A stretch of DNA of 64,000 nucleotides from Achromobacter ruhlandii (GCF_902859695.1 NZ_CADIJL010000024.1:1-64000); one strand, 5' to 3'. Positions 16,758 through 25,403 are shown, counted from the first letter of the stretch. Notes: generated by a model not told the origin, from the sequence alone. Numbers and translations are program-made.

Positions 16758-17108
16758 ATGACCATTTCCGTTGAACAATTCATTGAGCAAACGCCCGCGA
16801 AACGCGGGCGACGCCGTTCGTCGAAGGTGTGGATGCACATGGAGGAGGTCACGGAACTAAAGCAGCGCGGCTACTCCTATTACCAAATCAAAGACTTCCT
16901 CGCCAAGAATGGCGTCGAGGTGAAAAGGTCGACATTAATTTCCTTCGTCCGCCGGGCCGAACAGCGCGCGCAGCGAGAGGCGGAAGAAAAGGCAAGGTCG
17001 GGGACAGCGGTGGGAATTGCCACGGAAAGCGCTATCCCGGAGGCCAAGCCCGTTTCCAAGGCCTTGCCCCAGCAGGGCAAACGTGGCCCCACGCGGCGAC
17101 AATCATGA
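16758..17108 (+). CDS. Small helix-turn-helix-like protein at the head of the trb operon
   Basis: A 116-residue basic protein. Residues about 25-65 (KVWMHMEEVTELKQRGYSYY... to TLISFVRRAEQR) look like a resolvase-like or MerR-like helix-turn-helix in which a residue run of type GYSYYQIKDFLAKNGVEV leads to a recognition helix. The C-terminal third is Lys/Ala/Pro-rich and probably disordered. It overlaps trbB by ATGA, so the two are translationally coupled. It could be a regulator of the trb operon or an accessory DNA-binding protein. No specific family was recognised. Confidence 0.6.
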   Translation: MTISVEQFIEQTPAKRGRRRSSKVWMHMEEVTELKQRGYSYYQIKDFLAKNGVEVKRSTLISFVRRAEQRAQREAEEKARSGTAVGIATESAIPEAKPVSKALPQQGKRGPTRRQS

Positions 17109-18139
17109 ATGCCCCACTTAATGCAAGCGTCGCCGATGCGCTAGCTCTTGATGAAGGCTTGTCGCCAGAAGAACGCGCGAAGCGCGAGCGATTGCTCGAA
17201 TCGGTCAAGCGCAATCTCGGCAGTGAGGTACTTGCCGCTCTGCGCGACCCCATGGTGTTCGAAGTCATGCTCACGGTGAACGGCACTGTCCTTACAGATT
17301 CCGTGAATCACGGCTTGAAGATGCTCTGCCATGGTGGAGTTCCCGTGCGTATCCACGCAACGGCCGCCCGCAACATGATGTGGACTGTGGCGCAGCTCCT
17401 CGACACAACAGTCAGCGCCGAGAAGCCAATCTTGGAAGGCGAATTTCCGCTGGGAGGAGAGCGGTTCGAGGGGCTGCTACCGCCAGTCGTTGAGCGCCCA
17501 ATTTTCGCCATGCGCAAGCTCGCGGAGAAGATTTTTACCCTAGAGCACTATGTGCGCCAAGGAATCATCACCGTGGCGCAAATGGAAGTAATTCTTGATG
17601 CGGTTCGCCAGCGCAAGAACATACTGGTGGTGGGGGGCACCGCATCGGGCAAGACCACATTGGTCAATGCCATTCTGCAAGCCATGGCCGCACACACTCC
17701 CGAACATCGCATCATCATCATCGAGGACACTCGCGAGCTGCAGTGCAAGGCGCCATTTGTCGAGTTCCTCAGAACGTCGCGCCACACCTCGATTCAGGAT
17801 CTGTTGCGAGCCACCATGCGGCTTCGGCCGGACCGAATCATGGTCGGCGAAGTGCGAGGCGCCGAGGCGTTGTACCTTTTGAAGGCATGGAACACAGGAC
17901 ACCCAGGCGGGATGGGGACTATCCACGCAGATGGCGCGCTGGACGGCCTATACCGCCTGGATGAGCTAATCCAGGAAGCAGGTGTTCCGTCGAAGCTCTC
18001 GCTGATCGGGCGCGCGGTCGACATTGTGCTGTACCTGGAGAAAGACCCGACTACGCCGGGCCGGCGCGTATTGAAGGAGGTACTAGCTGTCGATGGATAT
18101 GACAGCCGCAACAACCAATTCATCGTAAAACCGCTCTGA
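17105..18139 (+). CDS. trbB: TrbB conjugal transfer ATPase (VirB11 family)
   Basis: A 344-residue hexameric traffic ATPase of the VirB11/TrbB family. The Walker A motif GGTASGKTTLVNA is near residue 177. It is followed by an Asp box (IIEDTRELQC), a Walker B region LRPDRIMVGEVRG and a His box (TIHADG). In conjugation it works at the cytoplasmic face with TrbE and TraG to assemble the pilus and move DNA. The start is the ATG at 17105 that overlaps the preceding stop. Reading back in frame to 16829 would run through most of the upstream gene in another frame and is rejected. Confidence 0.9.
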   Translation: MNAPLNASVADALALDEGLSPEERAKRERLLESVKRNLGSEVLAALRDPMVFEVMLTVNGTVLTDSVNHGLKMLCHGGVPVRIHATAARNMMWTVAQLLDTTVSAEKPILEGEFPLGGERFEGLLPPVVERPIFAMRKLAEKIFTLEHYVRQGIITVAQMEVILDAVRQRKNILVVGGTASGKTTLVNAILQAMAAHTPEHRIIIIEDTRELQCKAPFVEFLRTSRHTSIQDLLRATMRLRPDRIMVGEVRGAEALYLLKAWNTGHPGGMGTIHADGALDGLYRLDELIQEAGVPSKLSLIGRAVDIVLYLEKDPTTPGRRVLKEVLAVDGYDSRNNQFIVKPL

Positions 18140-18151
18140 TATGGAGTGCCC

Positions 18152-18319
18152 ATGCAAGATTTGATTTGTCATGCCAATGACTTTACCAACCTTCACCAGG
18201 CGCTTGCTGGTGGGGCATTGATCGCGGTGATCGTCACCGTGTGCTTTCTGAAAAACCTGGCCCGCATGCGAGCCCGCATCCACCGCTGGCGATCAGCCCC
18301 CGCCGCGGTCCGCGTCTAA
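18152..18319 (+). CDS. Small single-span membrane protein
   Basis: A 55-codon gene between trbB and trbC. The ATG at 18152 has a GGAG ribosome-binding site six bases upstream. The product has one hydrophobic segment (ALIAVIVTVCFLKNLA), flanked on the C-terminal side by a strongly basic tail (RMRARIHRWR), which predicts the C-terminus inside. It is cotranscribed with the trb genes and may be a small subunit or pilin-assembly helper. It resembles no family that could be named. Confidence 0.6.
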   Translation: MQDLICHANDFTNLHQALAGGALIAVIVTVCFLKNLARMRARIHRWRSAPAAVRV

Positions 18320-18371
18320 ATGGCGCAAACGTTTCCCCTTATTTTCAATATTTATTGAAGGATTTACGACC

Positions 18372-18695
18372 ATGCATAGCGATATCGTACTTGCGAAGAA
18401 GCAGGGAGGGTCCCGATTCCTGACGCTCCTCATCATGTGCGTGTACGCGGGCGCCGCGCAAGCGCAGTCTCTTCCCTGGGAAGGACCACTCTGCACGTTC
18501 GCCAACGCTCTTACGGGCAAAACTGCATTCGCCCTCGCAGTCATCGTCTTCTTCGCGACCTCCGTCGCGCTCCTGTGGGGTGAAGAAATCAAGGGCGTCA
18601 TGAAAGCCCTGGTCGTCGTCTTCATGCTCATCTCCGTCCTCATCGGCGGGTCTGCGATCATCCGCTGGCTCTGGCCTTCGGTAATTCCCTGCTGA
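18372..18695 (+). CDS. trbC: TrbC/VirB2-like conjugative pilin
   Basis: A 107-residue pilin precursor. A signal segment (FLTLLIMCVYAGAAQA) probably ends at AQA before QSLPWEGPLC, followed by two hydrophobic helices (residues about 55-70 and 77-97) separated by a short loop, as in VirB2/TrbC pilins. The mature product would be the subunit of the mating pilus. The stop overlaps the trbD start as TGATG. Cyclisation, known for RP4 TrbC, cannot be judged from sequence. Confidence 0.8.
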   Translation: MHSDIVLAKKQGGSRFLTLLIMCVYAGAAQAQSLPWEGPLCTFANALTGKTAFALAVIVFFATSVALLWGEEIKGVMKALVVVFMLISVLIGGSAIIRWLWPSVIPC

Positions 18696-19030
18696 TGGCT
18701 AGCGAAAGCGAAGACCTGCTGCCGCTTAGGCCGATTTACACCAGCCTCGCGCGACGCATCATGGTCAAAGGAGGAGAACGAGAACTGGTCTACATCGTGA
18801 TTCTGCTGGGCATCATGGTGGGCTTCGTGGACTCGGTTGGCTTTGGTCCGTTTGTGGGTGTGCCATTGGGGGCCGCCGTCGGTCTCGGTGGGTTGTGGGT
18901 CGCCCGTAGGATGGGCAAGGCTGATCCTTTCATGACCCTGGTGGCACGTCGCGCACTTACTTATCGCCGCAGCTATTCCGCGCGCGGCAGAGCCTCGGCG
19001 AAAGTGCCCAAAGCAAAGAGTTATCGCTGA
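18695..19030 (+). CDS. trbD: TrbD/VirB3-like membrane protein
   Basis: A 111-residue inner-membrane protein. After a short N-terminus with LRPIYTSLARRIMVKGGERE it has two adjacent hydrophobic segments (VYIVILLGIMVGFV and a Gly-rich second one), then a basic tail. The motif around RPxxxxGxxRxxxxxG-E and the position between the pilin and the large ATPase are typical for VirB3/TrbD. It is thought to dock the VirB4-type ATPase at the membrane. It overlaps trbC by one base. Confidence 0.8.
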   Translation: MASESEDLLPLRPIYTSLARRIMVKGGERELVYIVILLGIMVGFVDSVGFGPFVGVPLGAAVGLGGLWVARRMGKADPFMTLVARRALTYRRSYSARGRASAKVPKAKSYR

Positions 19031-19076
19031 TCAGAGGCCAGGCCGCGTGCCTGGCCAACGCGCTTGGATTGACGAC

Positions 19077-21626
19077 ATGATATTTGAACGAGAATTTCGC
19101 GACGAGCTCGAGGGCTACGCCGATCTACTTCAGTACGTCGCGGTTATCGACCGCCGGCGCGGGATTGTCATCGGAAAGGCTGGGCAGCTGATGGCGTCAT
19201 TCGCGGTTATGGGGCGCGACGCAGATTCGAGTTCGGGCCGCGACCTGGAGGCAATCTCGCAGCGCGTCAATGCTGGTTTGAAGCGGCTCGGCCACGGCTG
19301 GATGTTGCACTTCAACGCGTTTCGCTTCGAGAGCCGGGGATATCCAAAGGCCGGCTACTTTCCGGACGCTGCTACGCGCGTTGTGGACGAAGAACGCCGC
19401 CAAATGTATGAAGGGGAGGGCCGCCACTTTGAGAGTCAACGCGTGCTGACCTTAACCTGGCTACCGCCGCCTCCCTTGGAGAACAAGGTAAAGAGCCTCG
19501 TTCGCGAGGCCAGTGAGGACATGGTGCCCGAAAGCGTGCCCGCCGAGCAGAAGAAGCACTTCATCCAAACCATCGACGACATCGCCAGCGAATTGCGTCT
19601 AGAGTTCGTTACCGTCGAGCCGTTGGTTCCTCAGACCATTGAGTACCCGCATCTGGCTCAACGCACGGTAATCGACCCGCAGCTCGGCGTCTTCCATTGG
19701 TGCGCCACCGGCCTCCGGCAGCAGATTGCACTCCCGCCTCCCGACACGGCACCTTTTGCGATCGACTACCTGATTGGCAATCAGGATTTCGTTGGTGGCG
19801 ATCAGCCGCGGGTGGGAAAAAAGCACATCAAGGTCATCGCGGTCGATTCATTGCCTTCCGAAGGCACACATGCCGCTATCCTTGAAATTCTGAATCGCCT
19901 AGGAGTTGCATACAGATGGTCAACGCGGTTCATCTTCGTGGACGATGAGCACGCAGAAGCAGTGATGGATCGCCACTATGCGAAGTGGAACCAGCAGGTT
20001 CGTAAATTCCTCGACCAAGCTCTCAACAGGGTGGGCGGCAGGATAAACGAGGAAGCATTGCGGATGAGCAATGACGCTCAAGCCGCGAAGAACGAATTAC
20101 GAAGCAAAGAAGTGAAGTTTGGGTACTACACCGGGGTAATCGTTCTGTATTGCGAAGACCTCGGCGAGCTGGAAGCCGATGCACAGCAGGTCATTGACGC
20201 TCTACGCCAGAAGCACTTCGTGGCAAGAGAAGAAAACGTCAACGCCGTGGAGGCCTTCCTTGGAAGCCTGCCTGGCCATGGTTGGGAGAATGTTCGGCGG
20301 CCAATGATTCACACGCTGAACCTGGCCGACCTCATCCCTACCACTGCGCCGTGGCAGGGCCTCGAACAGAATCCGTGCGACAAAATTAAAAGCCAGTATC
20401 CCGACCAGCACGCGCTCCATGTTCCGCCGCACTTCTACGCGGTCAGTTCGGGGAGTACGCCGTTTCGGTGCTCGCTGCACGTGGGTGATGTCGGCCACAC
20501 GTTGATGGTTGGCAGGACCGGCGGCGGCAAGAGCACCATGTTGGGATTCTTGATGGCTCAGTGGTTTCGCTACCCGAACGCCAAGGTGTTTGCCTTCGAC
20601 AAGGGTTGGTCCGCATACGCATTGAACCAGGCGTGCGGAGGCACGCATTACAACATCATGGGCGAGGGCACTGACGTCGGCTTTTTCCCCTTGGGAGAAG
20701 TCCATAAGATCGGGGAACGCGCCTGGGCGGAGTCTTGGATAGAAGCCATGCTCGTGCTGAACAAGGTCGAAGTGACATCGTCGCGGCGCACCATGATTCG
20801 AACGACGCTAGCGGCCCTCGGGCGCGAAGATCGCGACCTCCGCACGCTTACTCATTTCGCAGGCATGCTGCAAGACACTGAAATGGCGCAAGCGCTGCGC
20901 TACTACACTACCGGCGTAGGGGCGGGAGGGATCTTGGACGGTACAGGAGACACCGTTGACCTGACGCGCTTCACAGTCTTTGAAATGGAAGCCCTGATGG
21001 AGCTAGACGACAAGCACGTCGCTCCCGTGCTGATGTACCTGTTCCGCGTCATCGAACGGCAGCTCGATGGATCGCCAGTCATGATCGTTTTGGACGAGGC
21101 GTGGCTGATGTTGAAGCACGCACTTTTTCAGGAAATCTTGCAGAAATGGCTCAAGGTTCTGCGCAAAGCGAATGCATTCGTTGTGTTTGCCACGCAGGAA
21201 CTTGCGGACCTGGACCAGTCCCCGATCCGCGACACGATTTACTCGGCGTGCATGACGCGGATCTTCCTGCCTGACCGTGACGCAGATACCGATGTTTCCG
21301 TACCTTATTACCAACGCCTCGGTTTGACGGCGCGGCAGATCAAGCTCGTGACGAAGGGTGTCCAGAAGCGCGACTACTACTACACATCCCCCTATGGCTC
21401 GCGGATGTTTCAGTTGGGGTTGGGGCGTGGTGCTCTGTCCCTTGTGGGGGTGGCAGGTATCGAGAATACAAGGCGCATCCAGGACCTGCAGCGCGAGTTC
21501 GGTGATACCTGGATTTCACACTGGATGCGTGAATACGACGTAGCGGAAGAAGTTGTCCAACAGTTGGAGCGCTACCAGAGAGACGCCGGCACCTTTCGTC
21601 ACGACCAGGTCAGGAGCATGGCGTGA
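19077..21626 (+). CDS. trbE: TrbE/VirB4-family conjugal transfer ATPase
   Basis: An 849-residue VirB4-family ATPase. The N-terminal half is the CagE/TrbE/VirB domain. The Walker A motif GRTGGGKSTM is near residue 478 and Walker B (MIVLDEAWLML) near 668, followed by an arginine-containing region FATQELADLDQ. These ATPases drive pilus biogenesis and substrate transfer at the inner membrane. The ATG at 19077 with a GGAT element just upstream is preferred over a GTG at 19047 that has no ribosome-binding site. It is the last gene before a new promoter/operator region at 21670. Confidence 0.9.
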   Translation: MIFEREFRDELEGYADLLQYVAVIDRRRGIVIGKAGQLMASFAVMGRDADSSSGRDLEAISQRVNAGLKRLGHGWMLHFNAFRFESRGYPKAGYFPDAATRVVDEERRQMYEGEGRHFESQRVLTLTWLPPPPLENKVKSLVREASEDMVPESVPAEQKKHFIQTIDDIASELRLEFVTVEPLVPQTIEYPHLAQRTVIDPQLGVFHWCATGLRQQIALPPPDTAPFAIDYLIGNQDFVGGDQPRVGKKHIKVIAVDSLPSEGTHAAILEILNRLGVAYRWSTRFIFVDDEHAEAVMDRHYAKWNQQVRKFLDQALNRVGGRINEEALRMSNDAQAAKNELRSKEVKFGYYTGVIVLYCEDLGELEADAQQVIDALRQKHFVAREENVNAVEAFLGSLPGHGWENVRRPMIHTLNLADLIPTTAPWQGLEQNPCDKIKSQYPDQHALHVPPHFYAVSSGSTPFRCSLHVGDVGHTLMVGRTGGGKSTMLGFLMAQWFRYPNAKVFAFDKGWSAYALNQACGGTHYNIMGEGTDVGFFPLGEVHKIGERAWAESWIEAMLVLNKVEVTSSRRTMIRTTLAALGREDRDLRTLTHFAGMLQDTEMAQALRYYTTGVGAGGILDGTGDTVDLTRFTVFEMEALMELDDKHVAPVLMYLFRVIERQLDGSPVMIVLDEAWLMLKHALFQEILQKWLKVLRKANAFVVFATQELADLDQSPIRDTIYSACMTRIFLPDRDADTDVSVPYYQRLGLTARQIKLVTKGVQKRDYYYTSPYGSRMFQLGLGRGALSLVGVAGIENTRRIQDLQREFGDTWISHWMREYDVAEEVVQQLERYQRDAGTFRHDQVRSMA

Positions 21627-21669
21627 GGCGGATAGTCCTTGTATAGCGCTTGACTATCCATCGTCAGAA

Positions 21670-21685
21670 TTTTCACTAGTGAAAA
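21670..21685. promoter_or_regulatory. Palindromic operator copy 2
   Basis: TTTTCACTAGTGAAAA, a perfect 16-bp palindrome, in the AT-rich gap between trbE and the next gene. It implies a second regulated promoter inside the trb cluster. A -10-like CATAAT lies at 21700-21705 but no good -35 at standard spacing was found. Confidence 0.7.
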
Positions 21686-21739
21686 TTCCATAAAGATTGC
21701 ATAATGCCATAACGTCAAAACTCAATTCTTGGAGCTGAG

Positions 21740-22483
21740 ATGTCCTTGTTCTACATGTTCCTGGTGGGTTGCTTCATCGCACCCAAATTGACCATCGGTC
21801 TTCTTCAAACCGCAGTCAATCTGACCGTTGCGGTGGTGCATTCGCTGAGAATCTCCGTATTGCTCGTCGTACTCGCCTATCGACGCTGGGGCGCACGGCG
21901 CACCCTCGGAGCGGGAGTGGCGCTTATCGCCACAACCGCTATGGGGGTCTTGTTCATGCAACCAGCCCACGCCGCGGAAATCAAGTGCATTGGTGAAGCG
22001 CCATACTTGGTGGAAAACTATCGTCTTCCTACTCAAGGGCAGCCTGGAGCGGTATTCGTCGGTGCGCACGATCCCGGCGAGCGAATTGCCTACTTCTTGA
22101 CCGGCAGTGGTTGGGAGCGCTACGACGGCGGTCTGTTCCCGATTTATCGTCGCTTTGACGGGGGCTTGCCTGCCGAGGTGCCCGTGCAGACGCTGCTCCC
22201 GTTAGCCAGCGACAATACCGCTCCTGTCGAAAACTGGTCGATCTACATCGGCTATGGCATTCTCACGCCGGCCGCTATGGACATGATCAAAACGCGACGA
22301 GAGGCCCTGAACGAACTACGGCCCCAACGAGTAGCCGAGGGAACTTGGAACCCGAGTTACGATAGCGATGACCAGTTCAAATGGGCGCTGGTTCACAAGA
22401 ACTTGGTGGACAACAGCCAGTACCTGAAGGCCATCCCCCAGATACCGCTGATGTTTTGCCGACAAGACAATGGCAATAATTAG
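21740..22483 (+). CDS. Conserved-looking membrane protein in the trb cluster
   Basis: A 247-residue protein of no recognised family. The first 80 residues contain two or three hydrophobic segments (MSLFYMFLVGCFIAPKL, SLRISVLLVVLAYRRW and GVALIATTAMGVLFM), the last ending in AHA like a signal-peptidase site. A periplasmic domain follows with motifs YDGGLFPIYRRFDGGLP and WSIYIGYGILT. It starts a new transcription unit behind operator 2 and is followed closely by two small genes and trbL. A role in the mating channel, or in entry exclusion, is inferred only from its place. Confidence 0.6.
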   Translation: MSLFYMFLVGCFIAPKLTIGLLQTAVNLTVAVVHSLRISVLLVVLAYRRWGARRTLGAGVALIATTAMGVLFMQPAHAAEIKCIGEAPYLVENYRLPTQGQPGAVFVGAHDPGERIAYFLTGSGWERYDGGLFPIYRRFDGGLPAEVPVQTLLPLASDNTAPVENWSIYIGYGILTPAAMDMIKTRREALNELRPQRVAEGTWNPSYDSDDQFKWALVHKNLVDNSQYLKAIPQIPLMFCRQDNGNN

Positions 22484-22494
22484 GAGTCGATGTA

Positions 22495-22653
22495 ATGGGC
22501 ATTTTCACGAAGGAAGAAGCCGACAGCATGGGGGCATTTGAGGAGACGGCGCTCGACACCGTCGACGCGCGTGCCGCAGAAGTAGCGTTGCCTGAGCACG
22601 GCGGCGCCACTGCCGTACCAACTGCGCCTGGTGGCCCTGGAGACGGTCAATGA
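22495..22653 (+). CDS. Small soluble hypothetical protein
   Basis: A 52-codon gene. The ATG at 22495 has a good GGAG element nine bases upstream. The product has an acidic helical N-terminal half (GIFTKEEADSMGAFEETALD) and a Gly/Pro/Ala-rich tail. Its stop overlaps the next start as ATGA, so translation is coupled to the lipoprotein gene. The function is unknown. Confidence 0.5.
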   Translation: MGIFTKEEADSMGAFEETALDTVDARAAEVALPEHGGATAVPTAPGGPGDGQ

Positions 22654-22793
22654 GATTCATCGGTAGCCTGATGCTTATCACGGCGGTCTTCCTGTCGGGA
22701 TGTCAACAGGACGAGCCCCCCGCCCCGAAGCCACAGCCAAAAGACGACGTGCAACAGTTCATTCCGAAACAGGAAATGCAGTTCAAGCGATAA
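22650..22793 (+). CDS. Small lipoprotein, VirB7/TrbK-like position
   Basis: A 47-residue lipoprotein. A short signal (GSLMLITAVFLSGC) ends in the lipobox LSGC, then comes a Pro/Lys/Gln-rich linker and the tail FIPKQEMQFKR. Very small lipoproteins at this place are either VirB7-type core-complex subunits or TrbK-type entry-exclusion proteins. The similar ending of TrbJ (TTEMTFKR) is noted as a finding. The start overlaps the preceding stop. The class as lipoprotein is clear; the choice between the two roles is open. Confidence 0.6.
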   Translation: MRFIGSLMLITAVFLSGCQQDEPPAPKPQPKDDVQQFIPKQEMQFKR

Positions 22794-23117
22794 CCCAATA
22801 AGTTAAGAGGGGCACGCTCTCGACTACGTTCCTCGAGAGCGGCATTCCAAATGTCGACAACGTAGGTCGACGATCGAACTGCAGACTTTTCGTACACGGC
22901 TACCCGCCAGAGAACGGCCGCGATTTTGTCCTGCCGATCCCAGGCGCCCGAGCGCCACGAACCAACCGCTGAGCGGTGGAATTCAAACCTAACGCCGTGC
23001 TTCATGAGCGTGTAGTACCACTTAAGTAGCGGACACCAGGTACGCATTTCCAACACGTCGTCGATCGAGTAGCCGGTACTATGATTTATCAGGCAATAAA
23101 TTATGCATGGTGAGCCA
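22794..23117. other. Gap between lipoprotein gene and trbL
   Basis: No plus-strand gene is present. On the minus strand a frame from about 23103 down to 22703 is open and reads like a protein (see findings), but it has no good start codon or ribosome-binding site except an internal ATG at 23047. The trbL start at 23118 has its own GGTGAG element. Confidence 0.4.
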
Positions 23118-24632
23118 ATGAAAAAGAATTTGCGCCGTTGTTTGTGCATTTCGGCCGCGCTAATAGGGCTGGGGGTATCGCACACAGCGTCAGCGGTGGA
23201 CGATGTATTCCCAGCGATGGCAGCGCAAATGCAACAGTCCGCGAGCAACGTCGCGAACCAGTTGGTGCCATATGCGCTCCGCCTTCTCGGAGTGCTGTTT
23301 CTCATTCAGTTCGCGTTGCGGAATTACAAGACAGCGTTCTCGGTGGACGATCCCAAGCAACTGCTAGCCAAGCTCGTATTTCCGATGCTGTGGCTAGGGT
23401 TCTTGATGTACCTGATCGGCAACAGCTACAGCCTATTGAACGCGATCTTCAGTTCCTTCCTAGCCCTCGGGCGGATAGCGTCCGGGGGTGTCGACCTGCA
23501 GCCTGGCAACATCATGTGGAACGGCATAGCACTGCAGAACAATATGGTGATCGCCTACAACGAGGCTACAGGCGCAAGCGATGGCTTGCTGAACGCCTTC
23601 AAGTATTTCTTCCCATCGATGATGTTGTCGGTCGCATGCTTGGCTATCCTCCTGTCGTTCTTCATGATTGCCCTCGCGGTCGCAATCGCAACGTTGGAGT
23701 TCTTTCTGATCCTCGCCGCGGCCCCTATAGCTTTCGCTATGGGCGGCCTGGAAGCGTTAAAGCAGAGCAGCATCGCGCCGCTGCAAACGATGTTGTCCAT
23801 CGGCTACCGTCTCATCATCCTTGGTGTGATCGTCGGCGTGATGAACGACCAGCTGGTGCCCTGGAGCAACAACTTCAAGACGGTCACAGCGTCCAACCTC
23901 GCACCTATCTGGATCGTCGTCTTTGGCTGCCTGCTCGGTGCAGTTGCCTCCTTCTCCGCCGGCAAGATTGCCGGGGCGTTGGCCAGTGGTCAGAGCAACA
24001 TCAGTGGCAACGAAGCAATGTTTGCCGGCCTCCAAATGATGCAAACGATCGCCACGACGATGACTGCAGCCGCCTCTGCCGGCCAACTCGCGGGCGGTGT
24101 TGCCGACGCGGCGTCCAAGGGTGCCGGCGGGGCTGGAGCTGCGGCGGGCCGCGGCTTCGCCAATCTATCTGATGCATTGGGTGGCGGCTCAGGTTCCATT
24201 TCGAGCGCTGGAAATGGCGCCAACAACAGCAGTGGGGCAGGGGGACAGGGTAGGGCAGCCGGCATGAACTCAGCCGATGCTGCGCAGTCTGTACTTGGCC
24301 CTATGGGCGGCGATCCCGTGGGTGCCTCCGACCAGGCCGGCGATGCATCCGATGCAGGCGTAAGTGGGGGCAGCGCTTCAAGCGAGGCCGGTGGTGGCGC
24401 CACACCTGGGAGTGCTGGCCAGGCCAGCACCTCTGGAGACTCACCGCCGGCCACTCCTCAAACCAGCGAGGATCGCATGTCACAGGCCCTGGACAATATG
24501 GCCGAAGCGATGCGCGGACAACGGCCTGGTACCGGCACGCAGCTGGGCAGGGCGGCGATGGGCAGCGTTCAAGGCATGCAACATGATAGCGGTCACGTGC
24601 AGGTGCACGTCGACACCCACAGTAGAGACTAG
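23118..24632 (+). CDS. trbL: TrbL/VirB6-like polytopic channel protein
   Basis: A 504-residue inner-membrane protein. A signal-like N-terminus ends near HTASA, followed by about six hydrophobic segments between residues 50 and 290. A long low-complexity C-terminal tail rich in Gly, Ala and Ser follows, the layout of TrbL of P-type systems. TrbL/VirB6 forms part of the inner-membrane conduit for the T-strand. The ATG at 23118 is preceded by GGTGAG and is preferred over one at 23103. trbJ follows after 11 bp, whereas in IncP plasmids trbJ and trbK precede trbL. Confidence 0.82.
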   Translation: MKKNLRRCLCISAALIGLGVSHTASAVDDVFPAMAAQMQQSASNVANQLVPYALRLLGVLFLIQFALRNYKTAFSVDDPKQLLAKLVFPMLWLGFLMYLIGNSYSLLNAIFSSFLALGRIASGGVDLQPGNIMWNGIALQNNMVIAYNEATGASDGLLNAFKYFFPSMMLSVACLAILLSFFMIALAVAIATLEFFLILAAAPIAFAMGGLEALKQSSIAPLQTMLSIGYRLIILGVIVGVMNDQLVPWSNNFKTVTASNLAPIWIVVFGCLLGAVASFSAGKIAGALASGQSNISGNEAMFAGLQMMQTIATTMTAAASAGQLAGGVADAASKGAGGAGAAAGRGFANLSDALGGGSGSISSAGNGANNSSGAGGQGRAAGMNSADAAQSVLGPMGGDPVGASDQAGDASDAGVSGGSASSEAGGGATPGSAGQASTSGDSPPATPQTSEDRMSQALDNMAEAMRGQRPGTGTQLGRAAMGSVQGMQHDSGHVQVHVDTHSRD

Positions 24633-24643
24633 GAGAGAGAGTA

Positions 24644-25309
24644 ATGAAGAAGACGATTTTCGCTGCGTTGCTGTCGGCGGCAGCCCCCGCATTGGCCGGC
24701 AGCGTTGCAGGCACCGGTGGGTCGACAGAAGTTACGCAGATCATGAACAACACAGAACTGCTATCGCAGACTGCCCAGCAGGCAAAGCTCGTTCAGATTG
24801 AGTTGCAGAACGCGCTGCGCGATCCGAACACGCCCTGGGCACAGACGATGAACGCACTGCAGGACCTGAGGAACGTTTACAACACCGCCCAGTCTATGGG
24901 CTATTCGCTGGCTAGTGTCCAAAGCCGGTTCAATAACACCTTCAAGGGATACGCGCAGGGCGGCAATATGCTGGACAAGTTGATCGCCTGGGGCAACCAA
25001 ACGAAGGGGTCGCTCGAAAGCCTGCTATCCACTTCCGGTTGGACAATGGACCAGGTCCAGAGCGAGGCGAGCCTAATCGAGAGCCTGCGGACCAAGGGAC
25101 AAACCGCTCAGGGTCAAATGCAGGCGATCCAGGCCGGCAACGCAATCTCAGTGCAGTTGGTCCAACAGGTGCAGCAATTGCGCCAATTGCAAGCCTCTCA
25201 GGCACAGGCCATGGGGTCATACCTTGCTCAACAGAATCAAAAGGCAGGAGACGATGAAGTCAACGCGCGCGCCCTGGTTCCCACGACCGAAATGACTTTC
25301 AAACGGTGA
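24644..25309 (+). CDS. trbJ: TrbJ/VirB5-like pilus-associated protein
   Basis: A 221-residue exported helical protein. The signal peptide ends near PALAGS. The rest is rich in Gln/Leu/Ala helices with characteristic segments (NALQDLRNVYNTAQSMGYS and IQAGNAISVQLVQQVQQL) seen in TrbJ/VirB5 proteins. It probably sits at the pilus tip or base. The ATG has a strong GGAGAGAG element. The tail ends in EMTFKR. Its stop is followed by an AT-rich intergenic region with a long inverted repeat. Confidence 0.8.
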   Translation: MKKTIFAALLSAAAPALAGSVAGTGGSTEVTQIMNNTELLSQTAQQAKLVQIELQNALRDPNTPWAQTMNALQDLRNVYNTAQSMGYSLASVQSRFNNTFKGYAQGGNMLDKLIAWGNQTKGSLESLLSTSGWTMDQVQSEASLIESLRTKGQTAQGQMQAIQAGNAISVQLVQQVQQLRQLQASQAQAMGSYLAQQNQKAGDDEVNARALVPTTEMTFKR

Positions 25310-25324
25310 AGACATCCATAGCCT

Positions 25325-25364
25325 GCAAAGTGCAATTTAATTTGCAATATTAGTTGCACTTTGC
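25325..25364. repeat. Inverted repeat between trbJ and trbF
   Basis: Perfect 11-bp arms GCAAAGTGCAA (25325-25335) and TTGCACTTTGC (25354-25364) enclose an 18-bp AT-rich spacer. There is no T-run, so it is more likely a regulatory dyad than a terminator. The predicted trbF promoter runs through it. Confidence 0.6.
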
Positions 25365-25371
25365 CTAAAAT
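25342..25371 (+). promoter_or_regulatory. Predicted promoter of the trbFGI group
   Basis: TTGCAA (25342-25347) and TAAAAT (25366-25371) are separated by 18 bp. The -35 lies inside the 25325-25364 inverted repeat, and operator 3 lies downstream at 25404. Confidence 0.5.
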
Positions 25372-25403
25372 GAATACGTTCGGCATTTTTGCATTAATTA
25401 TTG

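Noticed and set aside
16829-17104. Long 5' extension of trbB
   Set aside because: It overlaps the helix-turn-helix gene in another frame; the ATGA-coupled ATG at 17105 gives a normal TrbB length.
23138-24172. 344-codon plus-strand frame inside trbL
   Set aside because: Shadow of trbL in a second frame; Arg/Ser/Gln-rich, without motifs.
25325-25364. Inverted repeat after trbJ as an intrinsic terminator
   Set aside because: AT-rich 18-base loop and no T-tract; the predicted trbF promoter lies inside it.
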